Notes under the pieces: model-generated
Databases searched by the model: none
Seen by the model: the letters and a program-made list of their open reading frames with translations, nothing else
Told to the model about the DNA's origin: nothing
Part shown: positions 36,009-45,800 of the stretch, in pieces
How positions within the stretch are numbered: the stretch's first letter is position 1
Layout of the letters: the number at the start of each line of letters is the position of its first letter
Program-made: the position numbers and the translations under genes
Assembly: GCA_022843625.1 (NCBI GenBank)
Contig: JALHNH010000019.1
Span: 48,941-112,940 of the forward strand
Source of the DNA: Bryobacter sp.
Lineage (GTDB): Bacteria; Acidobacteriota; Terriglobia; Bryobacterales; Bryobacteraceae
Reading direction: 5' to 3'
Length of the DNA: 64,000 bases

Positions 36009-37466
36009 ATGCCTGTCCCCCACCATTCCGGTCGCCTTCACTTTGGTCCCTTTGACTTTGCCCCCACAACAGGTGAGCTCGCGAGCAACGGCCAGTCCAC
36101 CAGCCTCCAGCCCCAACCAGCGAAGCTCCTCCAAATTCTGATCTCCTGTGCAGGCGAATTAGTAACACGCGAGGAGCTACGGCAACACCTTTGGCCCGAC
36201 GGAACCATCGTCGACTTCGATCAGGCTCTCAATTACTCCATCCGCCAGATACGCACGGCATTGGGGGAATCCGCCGGAGAACCTGTCTACATCGAGACCC
36301 TGCCCAAACGGGGTTATCGATTCATTGCAACCGTCACCGTCCCTCCAACACAGATCCCGCAACCCAAAACCCGGCTGCACCTTTACAGCCTCGCCGCCGC
36401 ACTCGTGGTTCTAATCGTCGGCTTCTATCTATACTCGTCATCGAGAAAACCCGGCCCCTTGGGCAAGCCTCAGGCTCTCGATCTCCATACATACAATCTC
36501 TACCTGAAGGCTGTCTCAATGAAAGACCAGCTCTCACGCAACGGTGCCGAGCAAAGTGCCAAAGCCTTCGAAGAAGTGATCCGGCGCGCACCCGGCTACG
36601 CCCCTGCTCACGCTGGCCTGGCAAACACCTGGGCCACATTTCCATTCCTCCGCAAAACTCCCCCCAAGGAAACGCTCAACAAAGCCGCAGAGATTGCCAG
36701 ACGCGCCATCGCCCTCGATCCCTCTCTAGCCGAAGCCCACTCCGCCCTCGCTCACGCCTACTTCAATCTATGGAAGTGGCCCGAAGCCGAGGCCGAATTT
36801 AAGCACGCTTTAAGCCTCGACCCGAATTCCGCAACCACCCTGCAACTCTTCGCCATCTGCCTTGCCACCCGGGGTCGTTTCGACGAAGCACTGCAAAAGG
36901 CACAGTCTGCAGCAGTCCTCGCACCCACTTCCGGCTTGATAGCCTACACCATCGCTACGGTTTATTTCCATGCCGGCCACTACGACCAGGCAATTGACGC
37001 CGGTCGTCGTACCATAGATCTCGACCGTGGATTCGCCGGGGCCTACAACATCTTGAGCCGCGCCTACGCAATGAAAGGAATGTTCCAGGAGGCCATCGCC
37101 TCTCACGCCGAATGGGTCAAGTTCGGTTCAGAACGAGCTGGCCCCTTATGGGCCGCACACCTTCAGGCAGTGAGCGGAAACAAAGCCGAAGCCATCAGAA
37201 TGCTCAGGCAAATCGAGAAAGGCATTCAAAACAACGCCCCACAACCCCTCCCATACGCCATCGCCCTACTCGATTGCGGTGAGATCGACCATGGCTTCGA
37301 CGCACTTCATAATTCGCTCAAGGCCCACCTGGTATCTATCATCTGGCTCAAGGCAACACCGGAATTGCGCAAATGGCAAAACGACCCTCGCTACCTCTCC
37401 GCAGTCGCGCTCCTCGATCAGGAAACCCTCAACGCCTCGGCCCGCCCTACTTCAACACGTGACTAA
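36009..37466 (+). CDS. CadC-type winged-helix regulator with TPR domain
   Basis: The 485-residue protein has an N-terminal OmpR-type winged helix (about 10-108; LVTREELRQHLWPDGTIVDF, closing LPKRGYRFIAT) and one membrane segment (126-144). About seven TPR units follow (for example AHSALAHAYFNLWKWPEAEA). This build is common in Acidobacteria, where such proteins are taken to be membrane-bound transcription regulators that sense protein ligands through the TPR part. The N-terminal DNA-binding domain is cytoplasmic and the TPR part periplasmic. Divergent placement next to the secreted TIGR03437 gene suggests that gene as a target. It overlaps the convergent haem-motif gene by 20 bases. Confidence 0.88.
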   Translation: MPVPHHSGRLHFGPFDFAPTTGELASNGQSTSLQPQPAKLLQILISCAGELVTREELRQHLWPDGTIVDFDQALNYSIRQIRTALGESAGEPVYIETLPKRGYRFIATVTVPPTQIPQPKTRLHLYSLAAALVVLIVGFYLYSSSRKPGPLGKPQALDLHTYNLYLKAVSMKDQLSRNGAEQSAKAFEEVIRRAPGYAPAHAGLANTWATFPFLRKTPPKETLNKAAEIARRAIALDPSLAEAHSALAHAYFNLWKWPEAEAEFKHALSLDPNSATTLQLFAICLATRGRFDEALQKAQSAAVLAPTSGLIAYTIATVYFHAGHYDQAIDAGRRTIDLDRGFAGAYNILSRAYAMKGMFQEAIASHAEWVKFGSERAGPLWAAHLQAVSGNKAEAIRMLRQIEKGIQNNAPQPLPYAIALLDCGEIDHGFDALHNSLKAHLVSIIWLKATPELRKWQNDPRYLSAVALLDQETLNASARPTSTRD

Positions 37467-38169
37467 GTTCCACCCGGTTCCCCAACCGGTTCGGTTCATG
37501 ACACGAGATACACGCAATCTTCAAGCGCGTGCGCGACTCCGGTTCCTCCATCCACTTCTTGGCTACTGAAGCATAAGGAGTCTTGGGCATCCCCGACACA
37601 ATCCGCTCCAGCGTCTTCTTCATCTCTGCCTCGCGCCCCGTCTGGTAAGCCGCCGCAGCCAGTCCTGACAAACTCTCCCCCTTCAAATGCATCGGCATTT
37701 TCTCAACCGAGTCTCCTTGCAATTGATCAAGCTTCGCATAAGCCTGATAGGCTCTCTCCCACGATCCCTTCCGCATCGGCTCCGGCAACCGGTCCCCCAA
37801 CACCACCAGCACTGCCCCCTCAAAGATCTCCGGCAACACCAACTCATTCCCGCTAGCCACCTTCCGAATACGATCCAGATAAGTCAGCGCCAAACCATAA
37901 TGCCGGTTAAAACCCGTAACATCCTTGGCCTCATAATCCCAAACCGCCTGCGTCACCTCAGCCAGATAGCGCCAGCACAGCACCCGTGCCTCAGAATAGT
38001 AAGTCGCCACCGAATCCAGCGTCGCAACACCCTTCTTCAACCGGTCGCGATCATTCTCCATCAACCCTGCAAACAAATCCTCGCGCACCAGCCAGTTCAC
38101 ACTCAAAGTATTGGAAGGCACCTGCGCCGACAGCGTCAAAGCAAGCAAAAGCAAACCCGCAATTTTCAT
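37447..38169 (-). CDS. Exported protein with single C-terminal CxxCH motif
   Basis: The 240-residue protein starts with a signal peptide (MKIAGLLLLALTLSAQ, ATG 38169). An earlier ATG four codons upstream is possible. The body is alpha-helical with TPR-like stretches (GESLSGLAAAAYQTGREAEM), and the C-terminus carries CISCHEP (about residues 220-224), the haem c attachment signature. A monohaem cytochrome-like function is suggested, but the helical body is not a known cytochrome fold, so this may be a novel haem carrier or a metal site. The convergent regulator overlaps its end. Confidence 0.7.
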   Translation of the reverse strand: MKIAGLLLLALTLSAQVPSNTLSVNWLVREDLFAGLMENDRDRLKKGVATLDSVATYYSEARVLCWRYLAEVTQAVWDYEAKDVTGFNRHYGLALTYLDRIRKVASGNELVLPEIFEGAVLVVLGDRLPEPMRKGSWERAYQAYAKLDQLQGDSVEKMPMHLKGESLSGLAAAAYQTGREAEMKKTLERIVSGMPKTPYASVAKKWMEEPESRTRLKIACISCHEPNRLGNRVELSHVLK

Positions 38170-38223
38170 CTCTGTGATCATACCTCAGCAATGTAAGCGA
38201 GCAAACGAGGCGCAACCCGCCAT

Positions 38224-38400
38224 CTAGGCTTTGATTTTCTTTTCCCTCAAGCTGCGGTCCGCACGCACCTCAAGAACCGCCTCGTCAACAATCCGTTGGA
38301 TATCCGCCGGAGTCCTTTTATCGTTTCTAGCTTTGATTGCTTGCACTATGCGTTGGAAACTACGCCAACGAAGGGCTTCTGTTTGGCTTTGGCTTGGCAT
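38224..38400 (-). CDS. Small hypothetical protein (58 residues)
   Basis: This frame of 58 codons begins at ATG 38400, five codons after an in-frame stop, and ends TAG at 38224. The product is charged and helical (TPADIQRIVDEAVLEVRADR near the C-terminus). That is reminiscent of the tail of small antitoxin-like or toxin-associated proteins, though I cannot assign a family. Composition is less GC-rich than its neighbours, which may indicate transfer or decay. No toxin partner is next to it, so it could be a remnant of a lost gene pair. Support is an intact start and stop only. Confidence 0.35.
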   Translation of the reverse strand: MPSQSQTEALRWRSFQRIVQAIKARNDKRTPADIQRIVDEAVLEVRADRSLREKKIKA

Positions 38401-38453
38401 AAGGACTTCGGCGTTCTAGACACCTACACACCGAGGCTAACAAATGAGACGGT

Positions 38454-41354
38454 TTACGGCACCACCATCTCATTACTCTCCACCCCGCCCACCCGCAACC
38501 TCACTCGCATCGCTCCGCCACTCGCCCGCACATTCACCTGATACAGCCCCACAAACCCAGGAGCCAGACCCGCGTACTGCACCTCAGCCGCAACGCCATT
38601 CACCGTAGCCGATACCGGCGCAACCACCCACTGCAATCCCTCACGCAATTCCACCGGCCCCAATCCCGTCCCATAAACTTCAATAAACTCCCCTCGCCGC
38701 AGCACCGCCCCAGGAAAAATCCCCGGCGACACACGCAACACCGGAATCCGCACCAACGCGCTCTCCCCCAACGGAGTCACCACCTGCACGCTCAAATCGC
38801 TAGCACCCACAAACTCATCTGCGAGGTAGAAGTTAATCTGCCCGTCACTAACATAAATCAGTGGCTGCAAGCGGCCATTCACTAACACCTCAACGCCATT
38901 AATCCTTCCCGGCCAGGGTGACGAAGCCGCAACTGTAACGCCTCCAGCCAGATTCGCTCCAAAGATCGAATGAATCGCCAGCGGCGTAAGCCCCGCTGAA
39001 AACGAAGCTGCATTGCCAACAGTAGTATTCAGCAAGAAAGGCTTACCCAGCGCCGTCACCAATGCGGATGGCCCACCATCCACCCGCAGCGCCAACCGGT
39101 TCAACGGAGCCGCAGCCGGCCTCCACCTGAAACTCACCAGCCCATTCTCATCAGCCACGGCGCTCGCTGGCTCAACAGCCCCACCAGCCCCGGCATCGGC
39201 AACCACCCTCACGCCCGGATAAGGCAACTGATTCACATCCCGAACCTTCAACACCACCGGTTGCGGCAGAAATCCAGACTCAGCCACCTGCCGCTCCCCC
39301 TTCACCACATCCAGCGACAAGCTCCGAACAGCATCGAGCACCTGCACCCGCGCCTCCACACTTTCAAACGTGCTGTCTCCTGATGTCGCCTCAACCAAAT
39401 CCACCCCGCTGCGCAACCCACGTACCGCAAACGAAACCGACGTCTGCCCTGCCGGTACCGTCACACTCGCCGGCACCTCCACCAGCGCATTCCTACTCCG
39501 CAAAGCAAAACTCCGAGCCACATTGGCCCGCGTCGAAACCCGCAAACTCCCCGTCACACTTTGTCCGGCCACAACGCCACTGGCAGGCCACAAACTCAAA
39601 GCCACGCTTTTTTTCAGGGTCGCCTCGGCACTCGCCCGCTCCCCAGCCGCCCGAAAATAGTAAGACTCAAACCCCGCCCGGTAACTCTCCACCTGCGCAA
39701 CCCAGGCCGCATCCGGCTCAACACCCTTCGGCACTACAAGCACAAACCCAAACCGGAACTTCCGCTGCGCCACCGTATGATCCGGCACCCGGCGCCCCAT
39801 CTCGGCGATCACATCATCGATGCCAACATCACGCCTCTGCCCATCAAACCGAACCCCCACCTGCGGTGGAGGTGGAAAGAAACTATTGATCCCCGCACCG
39901 CTCACATAAAACATCGGCGGCACCTCTTCCTTCGGCCTCAATCCCATCAAATACTGATCGAGCGGAGAAAACCCCTGCGTCACAGCCACAGTCTCAAATC
40001 GCGGCGAAGCCCCAGCCCCCTTGTCCTCAATCCGGTTCCCTTCAAGCAAACTCGCCTCGCTGTTGAACGTAAAATTCCAGTGCGCCGTCTGACGTCCCAG
40101 CATCGGCCGGCTCGTCGGATTATTTGGATCCCGAACACTGGCAAATGCCAAAAACAAATGTCCAGCTTCATGGCTCAACACCGTAATCGGCGTATCGCGA
40201 GAAGTGAACCGTTGTGGCAAAACCCCATTGGGGTCCATCGGATACTGCGTCAGCTGCCCCATATTCAAAACAGCCTGCAACCGCCTCGGGCTACCATACT
40301 CCGCCCCAGCCTCTACAATCGTGTCGCCAAAGCCTGTCCGCTGATTCCGTACCGTCACCTCAAACGCAACCACGCCAGCCCCTGCCGTTACGCTCAGCGC
40401 ATTGTAGAAAACCAGGTAATCATAAGCATCCTCATGCGTCTCATAAAATCGCTGCGCCGCAGTCACCGTGTCCAGCTCTTCGCGATTGGTAAACCGTTCG
40501 GCAACCGCTGCCGCAAACGTCTCCCCGCTCGACGCCACAAAGCTCACGATGCTCGAAGCTCCCGTCAGATTTCCCGGCGAGATCCCCACCACTCCCTGCT
40601 CGGAATTCACTTGCTCGTAAACAAATTCGATGACTCCACTGGCAAGCAACCGCACCTGAAAGGTGTTCAAAGCCCCGGAACCAAAATCCACATACTCAGG
40701 AACCGCCACCCAGCTCACCACCAGCCGGTCGGCACGAGACAAAACACGAACCGATCCAGCCCGCGACGGGTCCAGATCATCAAACAAAGTCGCCACCCGG
40801 GGCAACCCGCTCAACAGCCTGCCCAGACTTCGTTCCCGCGTCCCCGAATCCCCCTCGATAAAGCTCAGATTCCCGTCGCTGTTCACATTGACAGCACGAT
40901 AGGTCTGCCCAAAGTACGGAAACCCAAACGACAGCCCCACATTCCGCGAATCATCATCCCCCAGGCCATCAAGCGTAGCCGCCGCCGTCTGCTCACTTAA
41001 GCTGTAGTCACTTGCCACAACCTCCAGCCGGTACCCTCCACTCACGGGCAAAAACCGCAACGTCTTCTGATTCAAATTGAACAGATTCCGCCGGCTCACA
41101 ATCCCTGCGTCTTCCTCCATAACGGCGATATTCCCGATATCCCGCGAAGCCCCCTTCACCTCCGCAACAGCCGCCAGCCCAGACAACTTCCGGAACACCT
41201 GCTCGAGTTCCCGCCGCTCCAGATTCAACTTCGAACGCAGTAGCTCTTCCTTCACCCGCTCCGGATAAGTCCCGCAGCTCTCCCTCGCTCCCTTGCCAAA
41301 ACAAAAGAACGGAACAAAGATGCCCACGATCAACGTAATTCTAGATACATTCAT
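38454..41354 (-). CDS. Secreted protein with HEAGH motif and TIGR03437-like C-terminus
   Basis: The 966-residue protein begins with a signal peptide (MNVSRITLIVGIFVPFFCFG; ATG 41354). It has a region like an internalin/nidogen-type fold (NVNSDGNLSFIEGDSGTR). A zinc-protease-like SHEAGHLFLAF follows near the middle, then invasin/Ig-like modules (DAGAGGAVEPASAVADENGL) and the C-terminal domain with ALVRIPVLRVSPGIFPGAVL and FVGLYQVNVRA. The HExxH motif and location suggest an extracellular metalloprotease, but the third ligand is not obvious. Its start codon lies only five bases from the divergent AIM24 gene start. Confidence 0.8.
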   Translation of the reverse strand: MNVSRITLIVGIFVPFFCFGKGARESCGTYPERVKEELLRSKLNLERRELEQVFRKLSGLAAVAEVKGASRDIGNIAVMEEDAGIVSRRNLFNLNQKTLRFLPVSGGYRLEVVASDYSLSEQTAAATLDGLGDDDSRNVGLSFGFPYFGQTYRAVNVNSDGNLSFIEGDSGTRERSLGRLLSGLPRVATLFDDLDPSRAGSVRVLSRADRLVVSWVAVPEYVDFGSGALNTFQVRLLASGVIEFVYEQVNSEQGVVGISPGNLTGASSIVSFVASSGETFAAAVAERFTNREELDTVTAAQRFYETHEDAYDYLVFYNALSVTAGAGVVAFEVTVRNQRTGFGDTIVEAGAEYGSPRRLQAVLNMGQLTQYPMDPNGVLPQRFTSRDTPITVLSHEAGHLFLAFASVRDPNNPTSRPMLGRQTAHWNFTFNSEASLLEGNRIEDKGAGASPRFETVAVTQGFSPLDQYLMGLRPKEEVPPMFYVSGAGINSFFPPPPQVGVRFDGQRRDVGIDDVIAEMGRRVPDHTVAQRKFRFGFVLVVPKGVEPDAAWVAQVESYRAGFESYYFRAAGERASAEATLKKSVALSLWPASGVVAGQSVTGSLRVSTRANVARSFALRSRNALVEVPASVTVPAGQTSVSFAVRGLRSGVDLVEATSGDSTFESVEARVQVLDAVRSLSLDVVKGERQVAESGFLPQPVVLKVRDVNQLPYPGVRVVADAGAGGAVEPASAVADENGLVSFRWRPAAAPLNRLALRVDGGPSALVTALGKPFLLNTTVGNAASFSAGLTPLAIHSIFGANLAGGVTVAASSPWPGRINGVEVLVNGRLQPLIYVSDGQINFYLADEFVGASDLSVQVVTPLGESALVRIPVLRVSPGIFPGAVLRRGEFIEVYGTGLGPVELREGLQWVVAPVSATVNGVAAEVQYAGLAPGFVGLYQVNVRASGGAMRVRLRVGGVESNEMVVP

Positions 41355-41359
41355 TAAAT

Positions 41360-42232
41360 ATGGCCTTTTGTACAAATTGCGGAGCTCAGCTCGACGACGC
41401 GGCAAGATTTTGCCCTAAATGTGGGACGGCGATGGCGGGTGGCGCTAGTACAACTTTTAGCACACCCGGAGCTATGGCCCAGGAACCGTTGAACTACGAA
41501 ATCCAGGGAGAAAATCTTCAGATCATCCGCTGCAAGCTCAAGCCCGGCCAGGAACTCTACGCAGAAGCGGGCAAGATGGTCTACAAGACCTCCAACGTCA
41601 GTTGGGAAACCAAGATGCAAGGCAACAGCATCGGCTCCAAAATCTGGGGTGCAGTCAAGCGCAAGCTCATGGGCGAGAGCCTCTTCATGACCTACTTCCG
41701 CTCCAGCGGCAACGGCGAAGTCGGCTTTGCCGGCAGCTATCCTGGCCATGTCCAGGCTTTCGATTTGAGGCCAGGTCAGACGATCATCGTCCAGCGCGAC
41801 AGCTTCGTCTGTGCCCAGACGACAGTTCAACTCAACATTGCCCTGGTAAAGAAATTCGGCTCCGGCTTCTTCGGTGGTGAAGGCTTCATCCTCGAAAAAC
41901 TCACCGGGCCCGGTCTCGCCTTCATCCACGGCGGCGGCGACTTCGTCGAATTCCAACTCGGCCCCGGCGAAGTGCTGCAAGTCGATACCGGCTGCATCGT
42001 CGCCTTCGACGAATCAGTCAACTACGACATCCAGATGGCCGGCGGCATCAAGACCGCCATTTTCGGAGGCGAAGGCCTCTTCCTGGCAACTTTAACAGGC
42101 CCCGGCCGCGCCATCATCCAGTCCATGACACTCGAGAAAATGCGCCGCGAACTCGGCGGCATGTCCTCAGCCTCCGGCGGCGATCAAACCAATCCCCTCG
42201 GTGCCATCGGTTCCATCTTCAGCGACGACTAA
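41360..42232 (+). CDS. Zinc-ribbon AIM24 (TIGR00266) family protein
   Basis: The 290-residue protein has an N-terminal zinc ribbon (Cys4, Cys7, Cys18, Cys21). The AIM24 domain follows (about 45-265), with repeated strand patterns such as LKPGQELYAEAGKMVYK and SGFFGGEGFILEKLTGPGLA. The family forms beta-barrel rings related to tryptophan RNA-binding attenuator protein, and in bacteria its function is unknown. The ribbon suggests nucleic acid or protein binding. It is cytoplasmic, has no signal peptide, and is followed by a perfect terminator. Confidence 0.92.
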   Translation: MAFCTNCGAQLDDAARFCPKCGTAMAGGASTTFSTPGAMAQEPLNYEIQGENLQIIRCKLKPGQELYAEAGKMVYKTSNVSWETKMQGNSIGSKIWGAVKRKLMGESLFMTYFRSSGNGEVGFAGSYPGHVQAFDLRPGQTIIVQRDSFVCAQTTVQLNIALVKKFGSGFFGGEGFILEKLTGPGLAFIHGGGDFVEFQLGPGEVLQVDTGCIVAFDESVNYDIQMAGGIKTAIFGGEGLFLATLTGPGRAIIQSMTLEKMRRELGGMSSASGGDQTNPLGAIGSIFSDD

Positions 42233-42234
42233 TT

Positions 42235-42284
42235 TTTAAAAGAAAAAGGCCTCAGCGTCTCTGCTGAGGCCTTTTTCTTTTAAA
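42235..42284. terminator. Bidirectional rho-independent terminator
   Basis: An exceptionally long perfect stem of 22 base pairs (42235-42256 with 42263-42284, loop GTCTCT) contains a GC core flanked by A and T runs on both sides. It separates the convergent AIM24 and PEP-CTERM genes. Confidence 0.94.
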
Positions 42285-42290
42285 GCAATT

Positions 42291-42845
42291 CTATCTGCGC
42301 CGGCGTAGCCAAAAACCCACAGGCACAGCAACGAATACTAGTAACGCAGTTCCAGGCTCTGGCACCGGGTTTGTTTCGGTTACACTCGCATCCAGCGATA
42401 CAATCGGGTCGAGCCCGGGTATGATTTCCACTGAAACCAGCAGCGAAGGGCTCCCCAGGATTTGCAAGGCAAACTGGCTGCCATTGAAGTCCAGGGGATT
42501 GTCCAGCAAATCTCCTGCCAGCGTCAGCACAAACTGAAAGCTGTCACCAAAGGTCACATCCTGCAAAAACTCGTTCAGTGCGACAACGTTCGTTGGGCTG
42601 ATCACCACTGAACTACTTAGATCGCCTGTGACATTGCCAAGAATACTGAAGCTTCCCAGTGCCGCTCCGCTGAATTCGCTGATCGTTGCTGTAGTCGCAT
42701 CGGTGCCGCTCGTGTTGTATTGAAACGACAGTTGCCCGCTCTGCCCGCTCAGTGCAGCCGTGTTCACAGTCCAGCTAAAGTTCAGCGGCGCAGCCTCAAG
42801 AGCCAGGGCCCCAAACATCGCCGCCAACAGATAAATCTTATTCAT
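42291..42845 (-). CDS. PEP-CTERM exported protein
   Basis: The 184-residue protein is read from ATG 42845, preceded by a GGGAGGG ribosome site; longer upstream reading lacks such a site. A signal peptide (MNKIYLLAAMFGALALEAAP) is followed by a Ser/Thr/Asn-rich beta domain. A classic PEP-CTERM tail (VPEPGTALLVF, hydrophobic stretch, RRRR) ends the protein. Exosortase enzymes recognise this tail and cleave it for surface delivery. No exosortase gene is in the window. It lies 22 bases downstream of the nuclease gene, so the two are probably co-transcribed. Confidence 0.9.
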   Translation of the reverse strand: MNKIYLLAAMFGALALEAAPLNFSWTVNTAALSGQSGQLSFQYNTSGTDATTATISEFSGAALGSFSILGNVTGDLSSSVVISPTNVVALNEFLQDVTFGDSFQFVLTLAGDLLDNPLDFNGSQFALQILGSPSLLVSVEIIPGLDPIVSLDASVTETNPVPEPGTALLVFVAVPVGFWLRRRR

Positions 42846-42867
42846 AAATTCCCTCCCAGCTTCACGC

Positions 42868-45800
42868 CTAGAAAGCGCCGCTGTAAACCTTCGTAGTGTA
42901 GTTGATCGCGACGTTGCCAGGGTTACTGAATTGTACTGGTACAAGTAGTGCTCCACCCGCTGCAATCGTCGTGGCGCTGTTCACAAGGTAGCTACCCTGG
43001 AAGTTCGTCCCGGCCGCGTTAGCCAGGCTCACACCTGACGGCAACCCTGTCAGCGCCACCGTGAATGGGCCGCTGAGAACCGCCGTTCCGGTATTGCGAA
43101 TCACCAGGTTTCCGTTATAGGTATTCGTCGTCCGGTTCAGAATCAAACCACCGCGCTGCACCAGGACGCCGGATACAATCGGCTGGGCCGTGGTTACATA
43201 AATCACACCCGGGTCATGATCGCTCAACCGCCGGGCCGAGTTCGAATCGTTGCGATCCGTCTCAGGGAACTCGCTGTTGATCCGGACATAGCCACCATTG
43301 GTAACTTGATCCTTCAGTCCCTGGGTATACAGCAAGTGGTCGAGCGTCTGGTGGTTGCCATCGAACACGTAGCTGAATCGCTGCGCCGGATCGGGGATCA
43401 CGTTCAGCAAATTCAGCAAATTCGGGTTCACCAAATCCGCTGAAGCATCGGCCACCTGCGTCGGCACTGTCGGGTTCCCGGTTACAGTACCAATGATGTC
43501 GACGTATCCGTCGTTCACCTCAAACGCATTCATATCGCCAACGCTGATCAGCTTCACATTCGGGTTTGAAGTGATTTCACTCTGAATCAGGTTTGCCAAA
43601 AATTCCGCCTGTGCCGCCCGCTTGGCTCTTACGCGCTGACCATCCGTGCCAAGAGCACAAGGTGTTGTATCACTAATGCCATTCAGGCTGCGAAGATGAT
43701 TCACAATTACCACAAGGTCCAAAGTCCGGCCAGCCTTGGTCACTGTTCCACGAAAGAGCACCGGAGGACGGTCGTTCAAGATCTCCTGAACTCCCGTGCA
43801 AGGACTTGTGTAGGTCGTTGCTTTTCCAATCTGCGTCGCACTAATCGTTGTAACCGTGCTCTTTACAAGAAATGCCACATCTATTCCACCTGGATCGTTT
43901 CCTTCTGAAATGAACGGAAGATAAGTATACGCACCAGCCGCGTCCAGGTTGATCTTGTCCGCTAGCAACTGCAGCACATTCAGGTTCTCGATTTCTTGAA
44001 AACCAATGATGTCAGGGGCACCAAGATTGAGCCGGATTCCAAGACTCGCTTTGTTCAAGCGGTTGGCCAGTGCTCCACCCGTGAGGACGGGGTCGGATAC
44101 GCCCGGATCATTCACTGTATCGAAGAATCGTTCCATATTGTAGGTCGCAACGGTAACCTCGCTCGCCTTCGCCACAGGCGCAACTCCTTCAGAGATGCCG
44201 CTGCCACTCACAACTGGCGCAGATGTCGTATCAGGGAACACCTGATTGACTCCGAAGCTGTTATCAAGAACGCCCACCAGCCCGCTCACCAATTGGCCCA
44301 CTCGCAAATTCAGCGCGGTCGTACCGGTGATTCGATTGCTGTCGATCTGAATTCGCTCAGGGTTGTTATCCCAAACCGGAATCGCACAACCAGCCCCCGC
44401 TTCACAAAGCGGAGCGGCGATCGGTGCCTGAATCCCGGCCTCACGAAACGGCGTCGGCACACCCGCAAATACTGCAGTGAAGACTCCGTTAGACGTGGAC
44501 GTCGCATTCGCCTCGGACACATTACCATCCGTAGGCGCAACCACCGTAAGGCTCGCCAAGCTCACCCGCATTCCTTCAAAACGTTCCAACTGCTGCTGTC
44601 CCCCACCTGCCGTCAGCATGGTCGAATCAATCGCAACTGGCGCAGGCAAGGGGTTTCCGCTGCCTAGCACGACAATGGTAGGCGATATGAGCTCTGTCGT
44701 CGATCCACCGAGCAAATCGGTGCTCGAAGTGAACTCGGTAACGGTTCCGCTAACCTGAGCCCGCTGTCCAACCAAAACGGCGGGCGAAGAGGAAGTGAAG
44801 ACTAAAATCCCTTCGCTCGTCTGCGGGTCAGCATCATAATCGGCTTCTGCGTTCTGCAGATAAAATCCATTGCTCCTCAATGCCGTTACAATGCCGGAAG
44901 TTGTAGCCACCTGCCCAACAATCGGTGAACTCAATCCCGAACCCTGAATCACATTAATATTCGTAGTCGTAACAACTGGAGCTATCACCAGCGAATAGGC
45001 CTGCGTTCCCGTACAAGCCGTTGGCGTAGTCGAATCCGTCGCCGTGATCGTTACGGGAAACGTGCCATTTCCAGCATGCGTACCGCTAATGGTGCTCCCC
45101 GAAAGGTTAATCCCTGGTGGCAATCCACCGCCAGTAATGCCGAAGCTATAAGGCCCTACACCACCACTTGCACTCAAAACTTGCGAATAAAACACACCCT
45201 GCGTCCCGCTGAGCAACGAAGCTGGGCTGAGGCTAATCGTAGGGCAAGTCGGTCCACCCGTACCCTGCGCCGTCAGCGAAAAATCATCAATCGCCAGCCC
45301 GTCGTCGGAACCCGCTGGATTGAAATCTGTCCAGCGGATCCACACCGTCGCTCCAGCAGGAATGTTCAACGATGCAATCGTAAATGAAATTGCCGTTCGA
45401 TTCGCCGCCGCATTGCCATTCAGTGCTCCTGTCGTAGTGGTAAAGGGAGACGTAAAATCCAGTTGATCCACATCAATCCAGGTTCCTGAAGCGGTAGCGA
45501 GGGAGGTAGCGTTGACACTGTATTGAAAATCCAGGCGGTCCACTCGACCTGCCGCTCCCAATCTCCACTGCTCCCCTGTGTAGCTGATCGCAAGGCCTGT
45601 AATCGCCGATCCCGTGTTGTTGGTGAATGATGCCCCAATGATTGGCGTCAACGCATTACTCAGCAAAGCGCCAAATGCTCTTTCCGAGCTACCTGTAGCT
45701 CCAAAAGAATATGTGTCGCCAGCAGTTCCCGATCCTGTCCCCGCCGTATATGTAGTGTTCGCGCTTGTGCCCGCCTCAAGAAATGCCCAGCCTGTAGGCA

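Noticed and set aside
39561..41000. Rightward open frame of about 480 codons opposite the HEAGH protein
   Set aside because: Same type of shadow with low-complexity Arg/His content.
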